Made by a program: the position numbers and the translations under genes. From Catalinimonas alkaloidigena (GTDB taxonomy: Bacteria; Bacteroidota; Bacteroidia; Cytophagales; Cyclobacteriaceae): DNA of 64,000 nucleotides. Each line of letters starts with the position of its first letter. Within the stretch, counting starts at the first letter, position 1. Below the pieces are notes generated by a model, which saw only the letters and a list, made by a program, of their open reading frames with translations, ran no database searches and had not been told where the DNA came from. The stretch covers positions 5,461,001 through 5,525,000 of the forward strand of contig NZ_JAQFIL010000001.1 in NCBI RefSeq assembly GCF_029504655.1, written 5' to 3'. Shown here piece after piece: positions 33,666 through 41,763 of this stretch.

Positions 33666-35000
33666 TTATTGGTTAAAAATGTAGACGATATTTTCAAAAA
33701 TCCGCTCCAGTAGATTACGTTCGTTGGTGACGACCTCGCCCATACCCACCATGTCATGCTTAAATTCCAGACTTTTGTTAAAGTTTGTTTTGAGTCCGTT
33801 AGGTAGACTTATGGTTATCAGGTAATAATTTTCTTTGCCCAGCAGGGTTACTTCCTCTTTGGTAAGAGGGGAGATGCTCTCCACTACGCCATGCACCGTA
33901 CCAAACTCTTTATAAGGATAGTCTTCCAGGTTAATCATCACTCTCTGCCCCAGTTCTACCTTTCCCGCGCCATGGGTTGGCATTTCGGCATGACCCGTCA
34001 GCCCGGCATTATCCGGTATGATGCTGAACACTTCCTCTCCGCTTTTCACAAACTCATTGTCTTTCCAGAAATCCAAAAATTCAAGCGTACCATCTATGGG
34101 TGCTTTAAGCACATAAGTCTGTTCCCAGTCGGTGATGGCAGACATCAGATTGTTGTAGTGCTCCCATAAAGCCAACTCCAGCCTGATGAGGGTCTCAGTA
34201 TCATCAAACTGTATTTCGTGGGTTTGATTGCTGAGTTCCAGAATTTGAGACTCTACCCTGATCATATCGGCTCTGAAGTTTTCAAAGTCTTCTGTTTTGT
34301 TCAAAAAAATAATTTTAGAGTCTTCATAGTCTTCCTCAGAAATTACCTTTTCCATAAACAGCTGTGAGTCTCTTTCCCATTTTTTCTTGAAAATAGACAG
34401 CTCTTCTTTTTTCACCCGTATGAGGGTTTCTTTCTTGTTTAGCAGCTTTTTGTAGTTACTGATCTGCTGATGAAGAAATGTCAACTGGCTGCCGTTGCGG
34501 TTTAGTTTATCCACCAGAATAATTTCCTGATAAGTTTTGAGGAAGTCGCTGAATAGAATCTGTAGGCTCCCCAGTGACAGGCTTTCAGGGAAAAAGTCCA
34601 GTCCAGCACTGTTGACTTCTTCATAATTGGCCTTGAAAGCAATGAGTTTTTCTCTAAGCGCAACGACATCCCGGGCATTGGCGGAATTTTCAATGACAGC
34701 GATGTACTGCCCCCTGCTGACCTTTTGACCGGGAGAAATCTGCTCTAACCTCAGATTACCGGGAGATTTGGCTACAATTTTCAAAGGCGGGTTGGTGGTG
34801 GTAATGCTTACTTCAGAGAGCACAACTTCCGGATACCTGATGAGCCAGGAAAAGGCAAACACCAGCAGAATGAGCATCAGTATTATGATCGTTCCCCACC
34901 TGATAAACCAATTGGGCATTCTGTCCATTACATCCTGAGTTTTTTCACTCCTCAGGCTGAGTTCACTGCTGTCTTGTAGTTGAGTTGCCATTACGCGCAC
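33666..35000 (-). CDS. HlyD-family periplasmic adaptor (bacteriocin exporter subunit)
   Basis: A 444-residue protein with one N-terminal membrane helix (IRWGTIIILMLILLVFAFSW) and the rest in the periplasm. It shows the split lipoyl-like region (KIVAKSPGNLRLEQISPGQKVSRGQYIAVIEN and later APIDGTLEFLDFWKDNEFVKSGEEVFSIIP) separated by a long coiled-coil hairpin (~110-260). This is the membrane-fusion part of a type I secretion system. Its start overlaps the ABC transporter stop by 10 bp, and it ends 4 bp before the MDR gene, so co-expression is sure. It should bridge the ABC exporter to the TolC protein at the far end of the cluster. Confidence 0.92.
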   Translation of the reverse strand: MRVMATQLQDSSELSLRSEKTQDVMDRMPNWFIRWGTIIILMLILLVFAFSWLIRYPEVVLSEVSITTTNPPLKIVAKSPGNLRLEQISPGQKVSRGQYIAVIENSANARDVVALREKLIAFKANYEEVNSAGLDFFPESLSLGSLQILFSDFLKTYQEIILVDKLNRNGSQLTFLHQQISNYKKLLNKKETLIRVKKEELSIFKKKWERDSQLFMEKVISEEDYEDSKIIFLNKTEDFENFRADMIRVESQILELSNQTHEIQFDDTETLIRLELALWEHYNNLMSAITDWEQTYVLKAPIDGTLEFLDFWKDNEFVKSGEEVFSIIPDNAGLTGHAEMPTHGAGKVELGQRVMINLEDYPYKEFGTVHGVVESISPLTKEEVTLLGKENYYLITISLPNGLKTNFNKSLEFKHDMVGMGEVVTNERNLLERIFENIVYIFNQ

Positions 35001-37183
35001 ATATTTAGTTGGTTTCTTACCAGGTTGAAGTATATGCCTTTCCTCTGGATGAGGCTATGGTGGTTGCCTACCTCCACTATTCTTCCCTGATTGAGTACCA
35101 CGATCTGATCCGCGTTTTGTACAGTGCTCAGCCTATGGGCCACGATAAGTACCGTTTTACCTTCAAAAACAGAAGACAGGTTATGCATAATGCTCCTTTC
35201 GTTATATGCGTCAAGCGCATTGGTAGCTTCATCCAGAAACAGGTATTCCGGATCTTTGTAGAGGGCACGAGCTATCAGGATTCTCTGCTTCTGTCCCTGA
35301 CTGAGACCTCTCCCCCCCTCACCCATCCTGGTATAAAATCCCAGGGGCAAAGCATCAATAAACTCCCGGGCATTGGCAATATTCACGCAGGCGTTCAGGC
35401 GATCTTTGTCAATACGCTCACTGTCCAGCACAATATTATTAAGGATGGTATCATTAAATATTTTGCTGTCCTGTAACACAATGCCACACTTTCGCCTCAA
35501 AAGCCTCAGACTGATGTTTTCAATATTAGCATTGCCTATGAAGATATTGCCGCCATGGTTGGGCTCATAAAAGCGCAGCAGGAGTTTCAGCAAGGTAGTC
35601 TTACCACTGCCGCTGCCCCCCACGATGGCCGTAACTTTACCTTCGGGAATTTCAAGTCTGATGTTATTCAGGATGTTAGGCTCGTTTCTCTGATACCGAA
35701 AGGATACATTCTGTAACTTCAGGCTTTTTTCTTCCGGGAAAAAATTATTGTTAAGGCTGCTTTCATTCTCCTCATCATCCATTTCGTTGATTTCATTGAG
35801 CCGGCGGAAACTGATCCCTGCCAGCTGGGCTGATTTGATAAAGCTGATCAATTGAACGATTGGCCCGTTTAGCTGCCCTACAATGTACTGGGCAGACATC
35901 ATCATCCCCAGGGTCATCTCGCCATGTATGACTGATTTGACCGCATAAAAGGTGATAAGCATATTTTTGAGGGTATTGATCAGTTGCGCGCCAATATCCT
36001 GGGCCTGGTTTAACTTGAGGGTGCGTATGCTGAGCTTATACAAATCGGTCTGTATACCTTCCCAGGTCCACCTTTTCTGCTTCTCACAGTTGTTTACCTT
36101 GATATCCGGCATAGCCTGCAAGGTTTCTATCCACTGGCTCTGGTTTCTGGACTGCATCTCAAAGTGCATATAGTCCAGCTTGCGCCTCACCCTCAGGAAA
36201 AGCACAATCCACACTGCGTACAGTATGCTGCCCACGATAAAGATGACAAACAGAATGGTATTGTAGTACAGCAGGATAGCCCCGAACACCACTACATTGA
36301 GCATCGCAAAAACCAGGGTGAGCGAAGAAGACATGATGAAATTTTGTATCCGGTCGTGGTCTTTGGCCCTCTGCAGTATATCCCCGATCATTTTTTTCTC
36401 AAAAAAGGATACGGGCAGCTTCATGAGTTTGATGATGTAATCCGATAACAAGGCGATATTAACCCGCGCCGAGATGTGGAGTAACAACCAGTTGCGTATG
36501 TACTCCACCACAGTGGAACTGATGGTAAGCACGATAGTGGCGATCAGTAGTATGTTGACAAACTCCATATCCTGATTGCCTATGCCTACATCTACAATGG
36601 CCTGGGTAATGAAAGGAAAAAGCAGTTGTAGTAGTGTGGCTACCACCATACCGGCAAAAAGCTGAAGCAGAAAGCTTTTGTACTTGATGATATAGGAATA
36701 AAAATAGCGAAGCGTTCTTCCACTTTTCCTTTTGCTTTCATTCTGCTCATAAAAATGAGGGGTGCTTTCCAGGGCAAGCACTACCCCTTCATCCGTATCG
36801 GGATGTGTAGTGTCAAGCCAGCTCTCCACAAACTCTTTCTCTGTGTACTGCAGCAGCCCCCTTGCCGGGTCTGATGCATAGACCTTCCCCTTTCTGAATT
36901 TGTAGACGACAATGAAGTGGGTGTGATTCCAGTGCACGATGCAGGGCAGAGGAAGCTTGTCCCTGAGGTTGCAAAAGCTGGTTTTCAGGGCCAGGCTTTT
37001 AAAGCCTATGCTTTCCGCTGCCTGACTGATATCCAGAATGGAGACGCCCTCTCTGCCACCGTCACAGCGGTCACGCAGGAGTTGTAATGAAAAATATTTG
37101 CCATAGTACTTTGAGATAATCTGCAGACAAGTAGGCCCGCAATCCATCAAATCAAGCTGTTTGTAATGAGGAAATTTTTTCAT
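34991..37183 (-). CDS. C39 peptidase-containing ABC exporter (LanT/PCAT type)
   Basis: A 730-residue protein that cleaves double-glycine leaders and exports the product. The C39 peptidase domain has Cys15 in MDCGPTC, His89 in HTHFIVVY and Asp105 in ASDPARG, all catalytic residues in place. Membrane helices occupy ~165-450. The ATPase domain has Walker A at 522-529 (GGSGSGKT), signature LSQGQ at 627-631 and Walker B YLFLDEA near 647-653. It is the first gene of the operon. Its predicted cleavage site Gly30-Gly31 is present in the precursor 2.6 kb downstream. A palindrome that may be an operator lies 30 bp upstream of the start. Confidence 0.94.
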   Translation of the reverse strand: MKKFPHYKQLDLMDCGPTCLQIISKYYGKYFSLQLLRDRCDGGREGVSILDISQAAESIGFKSLALKTSFCNLRDKLPLPCIVHWNHTHFIVVYKFRKGKVYASDPARGLLQYTEKEFVESWLDTTHPDTDEGVVLALESTPHFYEQNESKRKSGRTLRYFYSYIIKYKSFLLQLFAGMVVATLLQLLFPFITQAIVDVGIGNQDMEFVNILLIATIVLTISSTVVEYIRNWLLLHISARVNIALLSDYIIKLMKLPVSFFEKKMIGDILQRAKDHDRIQNFIMSSSLTLVFAMLNVVVFGAILLYYNTILFVIFIVGSILYAVWIVLFLRVRRKLDYMHFEMQSRNQSQWIETLQAMPDIKVNNCEKQKRWTWEGIQTDLYKLSIRTLKLNQAQDIGAQLINTLKNMLITFYAVKSVIHGEMTLGMMMSAQYIVGQLNGPIVQLISFIKSAQLAGISFRRLNEINEMDDEENESSLNNNFFPEEKSLKLQNVSFRYQRNEPNILNNIRLEIPEGKVTAIVGGSGSGKTTLLKLLLRFYEPNHGGNIFIGNANIENISLRLLRRKCGIVLQDSKIFNDTILNNIVLDSERIDKDRLNACVNIANAREFIDALPLGFYTRMGEGGRGLSQGQKQRILIARALYKDPEYLFLDEATNALDAYNERSIMHNLSSVFEGKTVLIVAHRLSTVQNADQIVVLNQGRIVEVGNHHSLIQRKGIYFNLVRNQLNMCA

Positions 37184-37212
37184 CTGATCTCATAGGTAAA
37201 AAATAGCAATTC

Positions 37213-37228
37213 GTCTAAAACTTTAGAC
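37213..37228. promoter_or_regulatory. Perfect palindrome upstream of the lanthipeptide exporter gene
   Basis: GTCTAAAACTTTAGAC has two 7-bp inverted arms around a 2-bp centre. It lies 30 bp upstream of the exporter ATG, where a repressor or activator of the cluster could bind. No regulator gene is present in the cluster itself. Confidence 0.5.
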
Positions 37229-37692
37229 TATGTTTACCTGGGAGCAAGATTCGTAACCCTGTAATGATAATTTTTCTAAAAAAAAGACTATACAGACCTT
37301 CTTATTCCTCTTTCGCCTATGTTTTTAAGGGTTCTCTCTTTTCAGAAATGGCGATTCCTTGCAGATTCAAATTTTCGGAAGAGGGATATTTTATGTCTTT
37401 ATCTAGTACCTTTTTTCTGTGCCGGTATAGATGGGGGGAAACTGACATCCATACTTCAAAGACAGGTTTTTAGCTTTCAAAGATCAGCTATGAAAAATAT
37501 AAAATTAGATAATACAGCTTCGGTCTTTTTCATCTGAGGGAAGTTGCGAATCCATATTTTACATCTTTGCCTGATGACCGCTACTTAACGCTCTGTGAGA
37601 CCATGCCTCGGGAAACTTACTACACTATCTGGTTCATTTTGAGTGAAACGGTAACTTGAACCTTTATTGTCTTTTATATTGAGGCTTTGTTG

Positions 37693-37742
37693 GAACATCA
37701 CGGTTTGCCGGGGCGGCCCTAGCCGTGCGATTAATGATGTTC
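37693..37742. terminator. Stem-loop downstream of the DUF2262-like gene
   Basis: GAACATCA (37693-37700) pairs with TGATGTTC (37735-37742), and CACGG (37699-37703) can pair with CCGTG (37723-37727), leaving a bulged segment. It begins 10 bp after the stop of the minus-strand gene. It may be a terminator, although no U-tract follows, or an attC-like hairpin of a cassette array. Confidence 0.4.
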
Positions 37743-37752
37743 TTACACCTGC

Positions 37753-38514
37753 TCATCCCACTAAATCTGCGCTTTCAACGCCATCAGATAAATTACCATT
37801 TACATTAATTCCATGTCCCCAAAACAAATCTCCATCATCAAACCAGCTTTCAAAAGCCCCATCATCCCAGACACTTATGGAAGTTATCTTGATTCTTTTT
37901 TCAAACTCACTTTCAGTGAATGGCTCATCGTGTTCTTCTAACCAACTTTCATTCTTTAGAGGCAATAGCTCTTCAATGATGATTTGAATAAATTTCTTAT
38001 TCCAATCTCGCTGCTTTTCAAATAAAGAAATGGCTACTTCTTCTGAGCGGATGGGCGGCGTATCTTCATCCATCAACATCAATTCTATTTCATGATCACA
38101 CCATATCTGGGTTGAAACAAACCAGTTCGGACCTCTTTCTAAAGTGAATACCCCTAATCGCTCACTATGAAAGATGATGGGTTGCTTCCTCTTATTTCTT
38201 ATAAGCTCAAACCTTTTGTCCTCTATATTAACTTGCTCAATGGATGAAAGTAGAATGCGCTGCTGACCATAATGCTCTATCTGTACTCCCTTAATGGTAA
38301 TGATATCCAGTTGATTGATATTGCTCACATCATATTGAAAAGAAGGAATTTCTTTAGTAACGTATATATCTTCTTCAATAATCTCTGAATCATTCTTAGC
38401 ATAGGCAAAAAAGCTAAACCCCAATGATACAGCATCGTCTGTACCCACTTTTGCGACACCATCTTCATCTACAATGCCTGTGAATGTATCAAGTTCTTCT
38501 TTCTTAAATATGCT
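37753..38514 (-). CDS. DUF2262-like hypothetical protein
   Basis: About 253 residues from the preferred start at 38514 (MSIFKKEELD); an upstream start at 38535 adds 7. The C-terminal ~130 residues match my memory of the DUF2262 family, with SVWDDGAFESWFDDGDLFWGHGINVNGNLSDG as the clearest part (aromatic and acidic). No signal peptide or membrane segment. DUF2262 proteins have no firm function that I know of; some sit near toxin systems as candidate immunity proteins. It is one of three same-strand small genes separated by a repeat, so it may have arrived as a cassette. Its terminal stem-loop is described separately. Confidence 0.7.
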   Translation of the reverse strand, partial: SIFKKEELDTFTGIVDEDGVAKVGTDDAVSLGFSFFAYAKNDSEIIEEDIYVTKEIPSFQYDVSNINQLDIITIKGVQIEHYGQQRILLSSIEQVNIEDKRFELIRNKRKQPIIFHSERLGVFTLERGPNWFVSTQIWCDHEIELMLMDEDTPPIRSEEVAISLFEKQRDWNKKFIQIIIEELLPLKNESWLEEHDEPFTESEFEKRIKITSISVWDDGAFESWFDDGDLFWGHGINVNGNLSDGVESADLVG

Positions 38515-38572
38515 CATAAGTTGCCGTAGCCTCATTAAAATATCTTATGCCTGTGATCAAAACGGTACTAAT

Positions 38573-38604
38573 GCTTACCACATTTACGCTGCGCTAAACT
38601 TGCG
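38573..38604. repeat. Cassette-boundary-like repeat, copy A
   Basis: The core GCTTACCACA...GCTGCGCTAAACTTGCG is nearly identical to copy B (39048-39080). It lies between two small minus-strand genes. On the minus strand it ends in GGTAAGC, one base from the integron consensus GTTRRRY. Confidence 0.55.
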
Positions 38605-38625
38605 GGAGAGTGAGGAGTAGTTTAA

Positions 38626-38928
38626 TTAAGTGTTATCAACAAATACCCCAATTTGACAATTAAAGTTTGATGGACTTGTTGGTGAATATATATTTGTGCC
38701 ATAATTATTGTCCACTTCAAATAATTGTTTTTCCATTTTAAAATTTATTTTTCTCACAACATATTCTTCACCTTCATATTCTAAAGTATTCCCAATTTCT
38801 ATAAATTGAGATTCGTCATATGTATGCTTTTTAATATTAAGCAAGTCAAACGATTCTCGATTGTAGAAGTATGCAATTGTTGCCCCTTGAACATGTTGAA
38901 GTAAAATTCTCACTTGTAATTGTTCCAT
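38626..38928 (-). CDS. Small hypothetical protein (100 aa)
   Basis: One hundred residues from the preferred ATG at 38928 (MEQLQVRILLQHV); the frame is open further upstream to 39033 but that part is Cys/Ile-rich and looks non-coding. The sequence is soluble, with beta-type pattern (NTLEYEGEEYVVRKINF), no signal peptide and no recognisable motif. It is flanked on both sides by the ~32-bp repeat (copies A and B), so it resembles a mobile cassette gene. The composition is more AT-rich than that of the lanthipeptide cluster. No function can be given. Confidence 0.6.
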   Translation of the reverse strand: MEQLQVRILLQHVQGATIAYFYNRESFDLLNIKKHTYDESQFIEIGNTLEYEGEEYVVRKINFKMEKQLFEVDNNYGTNIYSPTSPSNFNCQIGVFVDNT

Positions 38929-39047
38929 ACAATATATTATTGTTAAAATTTTCAATTGTTTGTAAAGAAAAGGACAGCATATCCTATTGCAGATAACGGA
39001 TTTGTATGAACTACTATCCTGGTGAAACATCATTAATGAGCTTCTTT

Positions 39048-39080
39048 GCTTACCACAAGTTACACTGCGCTAAACTTGCG
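39048..39080. repeat. Cassette-boundary-like repeat, copy B
   Basis: The core GCTTACCACAAGTT...GCTAAACTTGCG contains an inverted pair CAAGTT/AACTTG, so it can fold. It matches copy A in 26 or more positions. On the minus strand, GTTGCCTAAAA follows the preceding gene's stop ~40 bp before this repeat and resembles the other half (RYYYAAC) of an attC site. Confidence 0.55.
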
Positions 39081-39128
39081 ATAGAGGTATAGAGGGGATA
39101 TGACATATATACAATTTTAGGCAACGTT

Positions 39129-39869
39129 TTATTTTTTCTTTTGCTCTCTTAATATTCGGTTTATCAGTTGAATCTTATCAAGATTTTCCATCACAGAATT
39201 GGAGTCAGTCAAATCAATTGATTCTTTGCCTTCTATTTTAAAATTAGGTATTAATGAATAGCTCATTATTTCATAATCATCGTTACTTAAGTCTAATTCT
39301 TTTAGTTCAATTGGCATATAATCAATTCTACTCACATTCTCATTTTCGTCAAAACTTACCGCTCCTATTAATCGTTCCTCTTCCGCAACTGCGCCATATT
39401 TGGTTAGATAACTTAATTTTAATATCAGAACTAAATTATCAAAAACGGTAATTGATGAATATTCAAACTCAGTCTCGTTAATATATTGAATTGTTCCAAA
39501 CATATAATCTCTATAGTTGCCAGCAATTCTTATTGTTTTATAATCACCTGGTGAGAGGATGACATATGCTTCTTTATTGTTCATGGGACTAATTCTTTTG
39601 AAGAAGCCTCCGCTAGTATCTTTTACTTCCAGATGTAACTCTGCATTCAACAACACTTCTGTTTGATTGCCTGTATTTTTAATTAAAAGTGGTATAACTA
39701 TTTCATCCTTTTTTAATTCAGGAGTCAGGGTGGTGTAGAATAAAGAATGTTTTATGTTAAAGAATTGAAAATAAAAACTAAATCCTGAAATTAATAATGC
39801 TATAATACTAATCAGTAAACTGGGTGTTCTAATGATTTTTGTTGCCTTTTTCCAATACTTACTGTTCAA
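39129..39869 (-). CDS. Hypothetical membrane-anchored protein
   Basis: A 246-residue protein with one N-terminal membrane helix (SLLISIIALLISGFSFYFQF, residues ~17-37) and a presumably extracytoplasmic, beta-rich remainder. VIPLLIKNTGNQTEVLLNAEL looks like an immunoglobulin-like strand pair. I do not recognise the family. It is the third same-strand gene in the repeat-bounded group; the repeat-like sequence at 39903-39933 lies 33 bp upstream of its start. The low GC content is similar to that of the two neighbours and suggests horizontal arrival. Confidence 0.65.
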   Translation of the reverse strand: MNSKYWKKATKIIRTPSLLISIIALLISGFSFYFQFFNIKHSLFYTTLTPELKKDEIVIPLLIKNTGNQTEVLLNAELHLEVKDTSGGFFKRISPMNNKEAYVILSPGDYKTIRIAGNYRDYMFGTIQYINETEFEYSSITVFDNLVLILKLSYLTKYGAVAEEERLIGAVSFDENENVSRIDYMPIELKELDLSNDDYEIMSYSLIPNFKIEGKESIDLTDSNSVMENLDKIQLINRILREQKKK

Positions 39870-39902
39870 TGCTTTTTATGATTAGTGTGTTTTTTTAATG
39901 TT

Positions 39903-39933
39903 GCTTAACAACAAGTCGCCGCAAATTTACGGC
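39903..39933. repeat. Cassette-boundary-like repeat, copy C (diverged)
   Basis: It starts GCTTAACAACAAGTCGCCGC and follows the same pattern as copies A and B but is more diverged. On the minus strand it ends GTTAAGC, which fits the integron core GTTRRRY exactly. It is 33 bp upstream of the third small gene. Confidence 0.4.
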
Positions 39934-40339
39934 TATCTACAATCTATCATCTTAAAAGTAATACTACAATTTAACTTTTATCAGTTTAACTATCAATAAA
40001 ACCTCTTTTTTGAGTATTTCCCAATAATAATTAGTAAATATTTTTTACTTACCTTGTGAAATCACACCTAATTTAAAGGCAATCTCCAATATATACCTAC
40101 TCAAAATCATCCTATGATTCTGGCACTAAGTGTTGATATTCAGTCCGTAAGGCTTAAGCTGTAGGTAAGGCTTACCATAAGGGTAATGCAGTGTTTTATT
40201 CATGTTTTTTATATTTTCCTCTGGAAACCATTCCTTTTCCTCTAAAGCTTACCTGCTGTGTTCGCTGCTGCTAACTTGGGTTGGCTGGCTTAAGCTTTCT
40301 AGGCGGGCTTTCCCTTACATTTCGCACTCAGGCAAAACT
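39934..40339. other. AT-rich intergenic region
   Basis: No gene or RNA was recognised. The stretch is low in GC to about 40120 and then changes abruptly to more balanced sequence leading into the 42-bp repeat array. Confidence 0.5.
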
Positions 40340-40675
40340 GTTTGTGCAGGCCGGCAGAAAAGCTTTTTTGTGTCAATGATTGCTTGTGCGGCTGGTACAC
40401 AGTCCTGTATTCCCGGTCAAAGCTCATTGTGCAGCCTTGCACAATGACATCTGCCAGGGCAAATATTACATTGCAGCACCAAAATATCAGTTTTGACCAG
40501 GTCGGAAAGACTGTGCAGCCCGGAAAAATCGTTGCTGCCACCCAAAAAGTCTTTGGGATGTAAGTGCAATGTAAGTTCTGCCCGGCAGGAATCTTTGTGC
40601 AGCAGCACGCACTCATTCCTGCCACCTCCTGAGTGTTTGTGCAACCCGACAGAGGCAGTCCAAAATTGTGCGAAT
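40340..40675. repeat. Degenerate 42-bp tandem repeat array (about eight units)
   Basis: The motif TTTGTGCAGC or a near form recurs at about 40341, 40383, 40426, 40468, 40510, 40552 (poor), 40594 and 40636, a steady 42-43 bp step. Units also share a second patch like TTCTGCC-x-GGCAG. Because 42 is a multiple of three, several frames stay open through the array (14-residue repeats such as LCSSTHSFLPPPEC), but no start or composition supports a gene. It lies 120 bp upstream of the frameshifted coiled-coil gene. Confidence 0.7.
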
Positions 40676-40794
40676 ATTTACACTTCCTTGCATGCTCTAT
40701 GAAAAGTCTCATCATCTCACTTTTGCGGCGCTTCCTGCGCCCAAATTTGTTGAGAGATGCTAAAAATATGTAAAACCCTAATAATCTGATTGTT

Positions 40795-41446
40795 ATGCAA
40801 AAACGAACAGTTTCCGCCGAAGTAGCGCAGGCAAACATCGCCATTGAGAACGCTCTGAACAATGAACATATCATGAAAAAGCTGGCGGCTTTTAATTACA
40901 ACCTGAAGCGTATGCAGGAAGGTAAAGTTTTGAAGGAAGAGCTGGAAATGCTGGAGTCGGTCAAGCAGGATAAATACGGTCAGCAGTTTGGCAAGGACCG
41001 ATAGTATTTACGCGCAGCAAAAGGAGATCATGCAACGCTATACGCGGCATTGCAAAAAGGCACGCCTGGCCTTTGAAGGGCAGCGCGGTATACTGGAACA
41101 ATTACAACTCCCGGGTAAGCGTAAGGGCGATATACATGGTCTGATGAGCCAGATCAATGCCTTCTATAGCAAAATAGAGCAGTATGCGGAGCAAATCAGC
41201 AAATTTGATATCAGCCAGGAAGAAGTAGCCCAGACCAAAGCCATGCTGGAAGCCCTGGCTGCCGCCCGGCTGCAACAGATAGAGAGCAAAGGTGAAGCGC
41301 AGCATGCCACGCACCAACGGGATGCCAGCCGCAAGGAGCTGAGAAAGTGGATGGCACAGTTCCGAAAAGTAGCCCGCATCGCCCTGGCCGATGAACCGCA
41401 ACTGCTGGAAAGCCTGGGCATTGTAGTGCCTACGCAGAAGGTGTAA
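40795..41446 (+). pseudogene. Coiled-coil hypothetical protein, frameshifted
   Basis: Two overlapping frames read as one Bacteroidetes protein family of ~215 residues that I recall only as hypothetical. The first frame gives MQKRTVSAEVAQANIAIENA... up to KYGQQFGKDR and a stop at 41002-41004. The second, shifted by one base, continues RTDSIYAQQKEIMQRYTRHCKKARLAF to VVPTQKV at 41446. The family normally runs from a K-x-YG-x-Q(F/Y) segment straight into an A-T-D segment, so a one-base indel near 40985-40998 is the simplest reading. It is rich in Ala, Gln, Glu and Lys and helical throughout, with two similar halves. A sequencing error or two genuine overlapping genes are alternatives. Confidence 0.65.
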
Positions 41447-41628
41447 AATTGGAGATTACAAATTGCAGATTTAAAATTGATAACCTGCTAACCTTCAGGT
41501 CATCCCGCAGCAAAGCGGCCTCCATGAATGGAGGGAGCTTTACCATATCCCAAAGCTTCTGAAATTCAGGATGGTTAAGATTCCTGGTCCCCAGCGGCTC
41601 CGCTGCGCTACGGAATGACCCACCCTCG

Positions 41629-41676
41629 CTTCAGTCCGGGACGCGTAGTCCGGGACTTGCCAGTCCGGGACTGAAG
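41629..41676. repeat. AGTCCGGGAC triplet with inverted ends
   Basis: Three copies of AGTCCGGGAC lie within 48 bp. The outer CTTCAGTCC (41629-41637) and GGACTGAAG (41668-41676) are inverted repeats. It may act as a bidirectional stem-loop downstream of the M56 peptidase gene. Confidence 0.5.
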
Positions 41677-41694
41677 CTAGTAATTACGTTTGTA

Positions 41695-41736
41695 GCGTAC
41701 GGCGTGTAACGTACGGCGTGTGACGCAGGGCGTGAA
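41695..41736. repeat. Three 14-bp direct repeats
   Basis: The units GCGTACGGCGTGTA, ACGTACGGCGTGTG and ACGCAGGGCGTGAA follow each other without gaps, just before the end of the minus-strand M56 peptidase gene. The function is unknown. Confidence 0.55.
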
Positions 41737-41763
41737 ACATGTATACTTTTTACTTTGGAGGCT

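Larger units (their letters stand above)
37184..37752. other. Intergenic region upstream of the lanthipeptide operon
   Basis: No gene is seen. The stretch holds the palindrome at 37213-37228 next to the exporter start and a stem-loop at 37693-37742 next to the stop of the DUF2262-like gene. The 450 bp between them show nothing recognisable, though the operon promoter should lie in the part nearest 37183. Confidence 0.5.
41447..41763. other. Intergenic region with short repeats
   Basis: No gene is seen. AGTCCGGGAC occurs three times at 41632-41671, with CTTCAGTCC/GGACTGAAG at the outer ends able to form a stem. A 14-bp unit of the form ACGTACGGCGTGTG is repeated three times at 41695-41736. 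Confidence 0.55.

Noticed and set aside
33662..33757. An N-terminal extension of the MDR reductase
   Set aside because: These codons lie within the end of the HlyD gene and encode a Trp-rich sequence unlike the family; the start at 33661 matches the usual beginning of the fold.
40299..40874. A 191-codon minus-strand frame across the 42-bp repeats
   Set aside because: The frame is open because the repeat step is a multiple of three; it is Cys-rich, has no motif and overlaps the start of the coiled-coil gene on the other strand.
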